DNA of 60,899 bases from Mesostigma viride (taxonomy: Eukaryota > Streptophyta > Mesostigmatophyceae > Mesostigmatales > Mesostigmataceae): assembly GCA_009746045.1 (NCBI GenBank), contig RPFO01002252.1, positions 64,001 to 124,899 of the forward strand, in the 5' to 3' direction. Position 1 is the stretch's first letter; each line of letters opens with the position of its first letter. The position numbers and the translations under genes were made by a program. A model generated the notes under the pieces. It ran no database searches and was not told the origin of the DNA. It saw only the letters and a list, made by a program, of their open reading frames with translations. Positions 56,404 to 60,899 of this stretch are shown here, one piece after another.

Positions 56404-57423
56404 ATGACCAAGGAGTGCGGACACAAGTTAAAGAAAGGAGGCCGTTGTCAGATCAAAGTCGCAGACCCCAAAAAGAAGCGATGCAGGTTCCACGGAAAGG
56501 GAGGCAAGACAAACACCGAGTCAGGCAACCTGACGAGGCAGGGCCGTCGACGGACGAGAACGGCTATACATTTCGTTCGAATCCGATAACAGAAGATCAA
56601 CTTACTTTCATGAACTCGGGATTGGGGCTCTTTATGGGTTACGATAATTTCAACCAACCCTATGAAGCGCTTAAAGAAGGCGACGCTAACTCCGAACATA
56701 TGATAGGACTCGTGACGCTGTTATAGACATAACAACCCATATGTCGATGAAAAACAGTGGCCATTTTATAAAGACGAAAAGAGAGAGTATCTGGAAAAAG
56801 AACTCAAGAAAAGAAACGTCGACTATCCTACCCGATAGACGCAAACCGCCCCGCAAAAAAGCAAAAGAATAGCTCGGCGCAGTCAGACATTCGTTATGAC
56901 CCAGGACCGTCCCAAAATCACAGAGATTGGCTTGTAAAGTCTACTGGTTCGATCCTCTTAGTAAAAAAACCACCCCATATACGGTCCGCGTCAATTGCCC
57001 GGCGGTTTCAAGGGTGTAGCACTACCTGACGAGAATGTGGAACGGTCTGAAATTGAAAATTTACCACCGGAAGCTATACAACTAATACTTAAGGATCTTG
57101 ACCCGCAATCCGCGCGCAACTTCGCTGCTGCCAACAGACGGTTGTATCATATGATCCCAGAGGAAATGTCGAAAGGTGTCATATATAACCCTCAAATAAT
57201 GGGAAGGTCCCCTGATATTACGCGTTTTAAAGCGAGAAGGCAAGTGGACCGTGAAAATAATATAAGAAAACAAGGAGGATTGGCGCCATTTAACGATACG
57301 CAGTACCGGGAAAATATACAAAGGATAGTGGATGAAAGCGAGGAGGAACAGAAACGACTGATAGAAAACGAGAGAATCGGAAAAGAAGTTCTCCGGCTCC
57401 GGGCTTCAACCGCGCGATCTTAA
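56404..57423 (+). pseudogene. Zinc-module plus F-box protein, unit 1, multiply frameshifted
   Basis: ATG at 56404 starts MTKECGHKLKKGGRCQIKVA and then PKKKRCRFHGKGGKT, identical to units 2 and 3. At about 56507 one C is missing relative to both paralogues (AAGACAAACACC against AAGACCAAACACC), which destroys the frame. The linker continues in another frame (NGYTFRSNPITEDQLTFMN) and breaks again near 56720 and 56840. The C-terminal part, 56995-57423, is open: VERSEIENLPPEAIQLILKD is an F-box, followed by ARNFAAANRRLYHMI and a tail with APFNDTQYRENIQRIV. An intact protein would be about 340 residues. Confidence 0.6.
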
Positions 57424-57466
57424 TTTTTTTACAAGTGTAAAATTTCGGGCGCCAATTGAAATAATG

Positions 57467-57495
57467 TTTTTTTTTCTGGCTTTTCCGTATACTGG
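57467..57495 (+). promoter_or_regulatory. Conserved upstream box, copy 2
   Basis: TTTTTTCTGGC followed by TTTTCC and GTATACTGG ends directly before the ATG at 57496. The near identity with the box at 58211-58237 (TTTTTTCTGGC, ATTTCC, GTATACTGGG) suggests a very short leader with the start element overlapping the ATG. Confidence 0.55.
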
Positions 57496-58137
57496 ATGAC
57501 CAAGGAGTGCGGACACAAATTGAAGAAAGGAGGCCGTTGTCAGATCAAAGTCGCAGACCCCAAAAAGAAGCGATGCAGGTTCCACGGAAAGGGAGGCAAG
57601 ACCAAACACCGCGTTAGAGCAAACACTCCTCCACCACGTGAAGAAACGGGTGAAAACGATCCTTTTACATACTCGATCAACCCTGTGCTCCAGACCAGCC
57701 ATGCCCCCGAAAACTTCCCTGGTTCCGCAAACAAGCGCACATTCTGGAGACATAACCAGTATGATACTGAACTGCATGATCCAGAAGACGACGCCGAGCG
57801 TTCTAAAATCGAAGATCATCAGCGGACACGCGCAAAAAGGCTTGCGGGAGAAAAAGGAGTCCGATTTACAGGAACTGCACTGGATCTATCCCGTGAAAAT
57901 TTATTTAGACAAGCCAACGGATTTTCTGGGAAATCTCGCTCGTTCCATCCTGCCGTCTCCAATCAATCAACGGGGTTTTATAGCGCAGATAGTAACCACG
58001 ATGTTACAGATGGTGAAGTAACTTCAAAAAGTAAATTTGACCCCCCGGAATATTCAATGCAGGACGAAGAGTGGAGCAGACACAATTGGTTAACACGGTT
58101 AAACCAACCGTTCGGGGAACCGTTACATCAGATATAG
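57496..58137 (+). CDS. Zinc-module protein, unit 2, 213 residues, no F-box
   Basis: ATG at 57496; the first 40 residues (MTKECGHKLKKGGRCQIKVA, then PKKKRCRFHGKGGKTKHR) are the same as in units 1 and 3. After that the protein is hydrophilic and probably disordered, with PPPREETGENDPFTYS, ERSKIEDHQRTRAKRLAGE and SWFNW-like end LTRLNQPFGEPLHQI. It lacks the F-box found in units 1 and 3, either lost or never present. It is one of few uninterrupted genes in the block. Confidence 0.6.
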   Translation: MTKECGHKLKKGGRCQIKVADPKKKRCRFHGKGGKTKHRVRANTPPPREETGENDPFTYSINPVLQTSHAPENFPGSANKRTFWRHNQYDTELHDPEDDAERSKIEDHQRTRAKRLAGEKGVRFTGTALDLSRENLFRQANGFSGKSRSFHPAVSNQSTGFYSADSNHDVTDGEVTSKSKFDPPEYSMQDEEWSRHNWLTRLNQPFGEPLHQI

Positions 58138-58237
58138 CGATAACCGGCCGAGAAGAGAAAAAAATCGACACAAGGCGGTGACGCTAGTAAGAAACAGAAA
58201 TGTTAATATATTTTTTCTGGCATTTCCGTATACTGGG
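58138..58237 (+). repeat. Duplicated 3-prime end of the 56124 gene and upstream box, copy 3
   Basis: 58141-58200 repeats the last 60 coding bases of the 56124 gene (GGCCGAGAAGAGAAAAAA, CACAAGGCGGT, CGCTAGTAAGAAACAGAAATG), followed by TTTTTTCTGGCATTTCC and GTATACTGGG at 58211-58237 before the next ATG. It shows that the units arose by unequal exchange. Confidence 0.65.
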
Positions 58238-59201
58238 ATGACCAAGGAGTGCGGACACAAATTGAAGAAAGGAGGCCGTTGTCAGATCAAAGTCGCAGAC
58301 CCCAAAAAGAAGCGATGCAGGTTCCACGGAAAGGGAGGCAAGACCAAACACCGAGTCAGAGGGACGTCGTTTGTAACGGCCGACCAGTCTTCCGATAGTA
58401 TGGTATCGGCCAACTCGAATTGGGATAACAGCAGCGTACGTCCTGAGATTATTATTACACAACGTAATCTCCCCCCTGAAGGGACAGACACGAATGGAAA
58501 CGAAATGATGATTCCACACAATCGGCGAGTTCACGAGGAGCCGCTCGATTACGGTGACGCAGGTTCTAAATTTGACGCGATGGACTTATATTTTCCCGGG
58601 GGGATCTATAGAGAGTTGCCAGATGTAAGGGGGAAGAACGTGAATAACGAATTTGACGACTCAAACCCCCCTGCAAAAAATCAAACTAGAAACTCCGCGC
58701 AGTCATCCTATCGTCCTGACCCACGACTGCCCGGAATAAACCTTGATACAAACAAAAAGCAAAAAACTGGTCGGCCAAAGGTATTTTCCGACCGTTTACA
58801 CGGGGTTGCACCCCCTGACGAAAACGCGGAAAGGTCTCCTCTCGAAAACTTACCAGAGGAGGTTTTACACGTTATAGTTAAGGATTTAGATGTGAATCGT
58901 TGCGCAACTTTGGTGCATCCAACAGAAACCTATATCATCAGTTATTGAAACTGATGGAAGATAGCATCAAATAACCCTGAATATTTTAGCGGCACCGGCA
59001 GTTGAAATGGAAAAGAAAGCGATAATGACAGTGAACGCCGAGAATGCGGAAAGAAAAAAAAAAGGACTTGAACCGTTTAACGAAACGCAGTTCCTTGAAA
59101 AGATAGCGCTGTATATGGATGCCTGGAGGGAAAGGAGAGCGGAACTAATACAAAAAGTGCGTATTGCAAAGAGACTCCGAGAAATCCGGCCTTCTCGGTA
59201 A
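58238..59201 (+). pseudogene. Zinc-module plus F-box protein, unit 3, frameshifted
   Basis: ATG at 58238. After the shared N-terminus comes a long polar linker (GTSFVTADQSSDSMVSANSN, DLYFPGGIYRELPDVRG), then DENAERSPLENLPEEVLHVI, the F-box core, matching DENVERSEIENLPPEAIQLI of unit 1. Near 58898 the frame changes: the homologous RNFGASNRNLYHQ lies one frame over, and a stop follows at about 58972. The tail (EMEKKAIMTVNAENAERKKK, FNETQFLEKIA) continues in another frame to 59201. A whole protein would be about 320 residues. As F-box proteins couple to SCF ligases, a role in host protein turnover is inferred. Confidence 0.6.
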
Positions 59202-59449
59202 AACCTTTCCTGGTACCGCAATAATGATCTTACCGAACTTCATATGATGGGTTGTTTTCTCGCCAAGATGGAAACAGAGTGGGAGGATCGCGATCCTAAT
59301 GCGTCTTCGATACGGATCCGCTGTCGCGATGTCGCCGAGGCGTCAATAATGGCAAAGGATCGTAAAAACGCACGTGACGTCGGCCACGATCGTTCCAACG
59401 CGTGTGAGAGACTAGAACAGGAAGCATCTTACTAGATGGTAAGGTAATT
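59202..59449. other. Short region with a weak ORF (59244-59435, plus strand)
   Basis: The 63-residue ORF (MMGCFLAKMETEWEDRDP) is hydrophilic and has no zinc module or other motif. It may be a decayed end of the unit-3 gene or a chance frame. Confidence 0.3.
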
Positions 59450-59763
59450 TCACCTCCTCCGGCTCTTGCGATGCCTTCGCTGGTTGATGGTGTGCTTCAG
59501 ATACGCCATCTGCGCTGGATGGGTTTGCGAGCTTTGATACATATAGGGCATTGGCTCCTGGCTCAAGTCCATCCATTCCAGCTGGCCGTTGGTGGCGGGG
59601 ACGTCGGGGGCTGGACCATGTCGCCGCTGTTCGCCATTCCACACGAGGCGGCTCGGTGGCGAGAAGCCGGCTTGCGCCTCGAGTGCGAGGCGCACCTCTT
59701 GTAGCCAGCCCTGGCGCTGTTGCTGCAATGGCTGCCGTCCTTGCATTTTGCGGTGCACTTCAT
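59450..59763 (-). pseudogene. Zinc-module protein, frameshifted, about 100 residues
   Basis: ATG at 59763 (MKCTAKCKDGSHCSNSARAG, then YKRCASHSRRK) gives the same Cys/Cys/Cys/His spacing as other members here and the well-known viral form CTAKxKxGxxC. Near 59640 the plausible text moves to another frame (DVPATNGQLEWMDLSQEPM, basic end NQRRHRKSRRR at 59450). Confidence 0.5.
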
Positions 59764-59772
59764 GGGTGTATA

Positions 59773-59901
59773 CTACTTGTTCTCTAGAAAAACTTCGGAC
59801 TCACTTTTTTTCTTCGTGGCTCGCTTTTTGGGTTTCTTTTTTCGCGTTTGTCCCCCTCCGTGGTTGTTCAGGCCGTGACTATAATACAACAAGGGAGGCA
59901 T
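59773..59901 (-). CDS. Very small basic protein, 42 residues
   Basis: ATG 59901 to TAG 59773-59775: starts MPPLLYYSHGLNNHGGGQTR and continues with KKKPKKRATKKKSESEV. It has 12 Lys/Arg in 17 residues. A TATAC-like sequence precedes the ATG on the minus strand (CTTATACGCC). Size and charge suit a DNA-condensing virion protein or a nuclear targeting peptide. It is too short for routine gene callers. Confidence 0.5.
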   Translation of the reverse strand: MPPLLYYSHGLNNHGGGQTRKKKPKKRATKKKSESEVFLENK

Positions 59902-59927
59902 GGCGTATAAGATACAGCGGCGATTTT

Positions 59928-60000
59928 TGTTCGGGGCGAGACTCGAACTCGCGACCTGCGGCTCATAAGACCGCCGCTCTACCGACTGAGCTACTCGAAC
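59928..60000 (-). tRNA. tRNA-Ile (anticodon UAU)
   Basis: Minus strand, 73 nt with the discriminator A at 59928. Acceptor stem 7 bp with one A-C mismatch at pair 6-67; D arm GCTC/GAGC with AGTCGGTA loop; anticodon stem GCGGT/GCCGC and loop CTTATGA, so the anticodon is TAT; variable loop 5 nt; T arm GCGAG/CTCGC with TTCGAGT. The A box (TAGCTCAGTCGG) and B box (GTTCGAGTC) are intact. No intron and no encoded CCA. Position 37 is G, where tRNAs reading ANN codons normally have A. Confidence 0.85.
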
Positions 60001-60072
60001 GTACCTTGTAGCACCACTTTTTTCCTTCCGTTTTGAACGCGCTTTTTTTGGCGCGTATGTATAAAAAGGAGC

Positions 60073-60899
60073 ATGATCGGAAAACCGAGGACATGTAAAG
60101 GAACGCTAAAAGACGGTCGTTCGTGCTCGAACTGTTGTACGGGTAAGCGTAAGTATTGCGGCGTCCATAGCAGGACTCGGACACACCGAGCTCGAAACGA
60201 AAAAATCGAAAAAGAAACCGGCCAGCCAGAAGAAGCTGATGATTTTCTAGCACGTAGGAGAGAAGAGATTTTAGAAAGAGCCCGGCAAAGGGTCAAGAAT
60301 CCCCCCCCCCGAAACCAAATGCTCTTACCCCCACCCAGTCTGAAGAAGAAAAATATACAGAATTTTTAAATCAACGTATCAAGATAGTTTTAATAAAGAG
60401 GTAAGAGACGCTAACCTCGGCGTTTTACGAGAAAATGCGGGACATGCAAAAGCCGAAACTCAAGCGTCTGAAAGAAGAAACCAAGCAGTAAACGCAGATG
60501 GATTAAAAAAGATGGTAGGGAAGTTGAAAACCGCGTGGCGTCGGACGTTAAAAAAGAGGCGGAAGAAAATAAAGAAAAATTAGCAACAGCCGCTAAAGAG
60601 GCTGCCAAAAAGGTGAGAATGGCTGAAGAAGAAGCCGCGGCCGAAGAAAAGAGACAAATCGAAAGGGACAGATTACGCGAATTGCAACGAATACGAAGCT
60701 AACGGTCAGCGAATTCGGGCAGCTAAAGGCTGCGGAACAGGCAGCTAAATGGCTGCGAACAGGCAGCTAAAGTGGCTGCGGAACAGGCAGCTAAATGGCT
60801 GCGGAACAGGCAGCTAAAATGGCTGCGGAACAGGCAGCTAAAGCGGCTGCGGAAAGGCAGCTAAAGCGGCTGCGGAACAGGCACAGAAAGCCGCCGAAG
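60073..60899 (+). pseudogene. Zinc-module plus long coiled-coil protein, frameshifted, runs off the window
   Basis: ATG at 60073, shortly after TATAAAAAGG. The N-terminus MIGKPRTCKGTLKDGRSCSN, then CTGKRKYCGVHSRTR, has the family zinc module. The first frame ends at 60369 after a run of 12 C (60301-60312), a likely slip site. Farther on, good coding text appears in other frames: QASERRNQAVNADGLKKM, then NRVASDVKKEAEENKEKL with KEAAKKVRMAEEEAAAEEK, a long charged coiled coil, and finally the repeated AAEQAAK units at the window end. Confidence 0.5.
60719..60899 (+). repeat. GCTGCGGAACAGGCAGCTAA tandem repeat
   Basis: About seven units of 22-24 bp (GCTGCGGAACAGGCAGCTAA plus A/ATG/AGC). In a 24-bp form each encodes AAEQAAKM; several units have lost bases so the reading frame wanders. 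It continues past the window end. Confidence 0.8.

Overview
The window is nuclear DNA of a green alga (Chlorophyta) carrying pieces of DNA-virus genomes at both ends. The host call rests on an LHCII-type chlorophyll a/b-binding protein gene with a short N-terminal exon, a 24-exon nuclear gene for the second-largest RNA polymerase I subunit, TGTAA-type poly(A) signals downstream of the chlorophyll-binding gene, a degenerate TTTAGGG telomere-like run, and high GC with many simple repeats. I cannot name the genus.

Layout. 1-4.4 kb: fragment of a Polinton-like virus (PLV) or relative: C-terminus of a double-jelly-roll major capsid protein, a small ORF, an Ig-repeat/LamG-like fibre protein, a probable virion protein and two further genes; three of these genes are broken by single frame changes. 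4.6-5.1 kb: tandem hairpin repeats and a telomere-like remnant. 6.4-11.7 kb: a nearly full-length minus-strand LINE (ORF1 plus endonuclease/reverse transcriptase ORF2). 11.8-14.7 kb and 18.9-22.2 kb: related elements, several of which carry ORF1 only and end in (TTAA)n tails. 15.5-16.5 kb: the LHCII gene (minus). 22.4-39.6 kb: the Pol I subunit gene (minus), whose introns hold many tandem repeats and whose first intron looks like a U12-type AT-AC intron. 41.8-44.15 kb: a GC-skewed minisatellite with a 444-bp higher-order period.

44.6-60.9 kb is a second virus-derived block. Its left part (45.1-51.9 kb) is GC-rich, with four unknown genes that share CT-rich leaders and clusters of a GGTTACG motif (three also have a TATA box 73-81 nt before the ATG), around a large inverted repeat with a symmetric array of short direct repeats (49.6-51.0 kb). 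Its right part (52.2-60.9 kb) is AT-richer and holds a SprT-like metalloprotease, a GT14-like glycosyltransferase, F-box proteins, a tRNA-Ile(UAU), a 42-residue basic protein, and at least seven genes that start with the same short Cys/His zinc-binding module fused to different downstream domains. A shared intergenic motif and a shared 3-prime motif link the left fragment with the right block.

About ten of the virus-derived genes carry one or more apparent single-base frameshifts, one of them proven by comparison with two paralogues in the window. The 24 host Pol I exons, in contrast, join in frame without a break, so decay of an endogenous virus is a better explanation than poor base quality, although homopolymer errors cannot be excluded for some sites.
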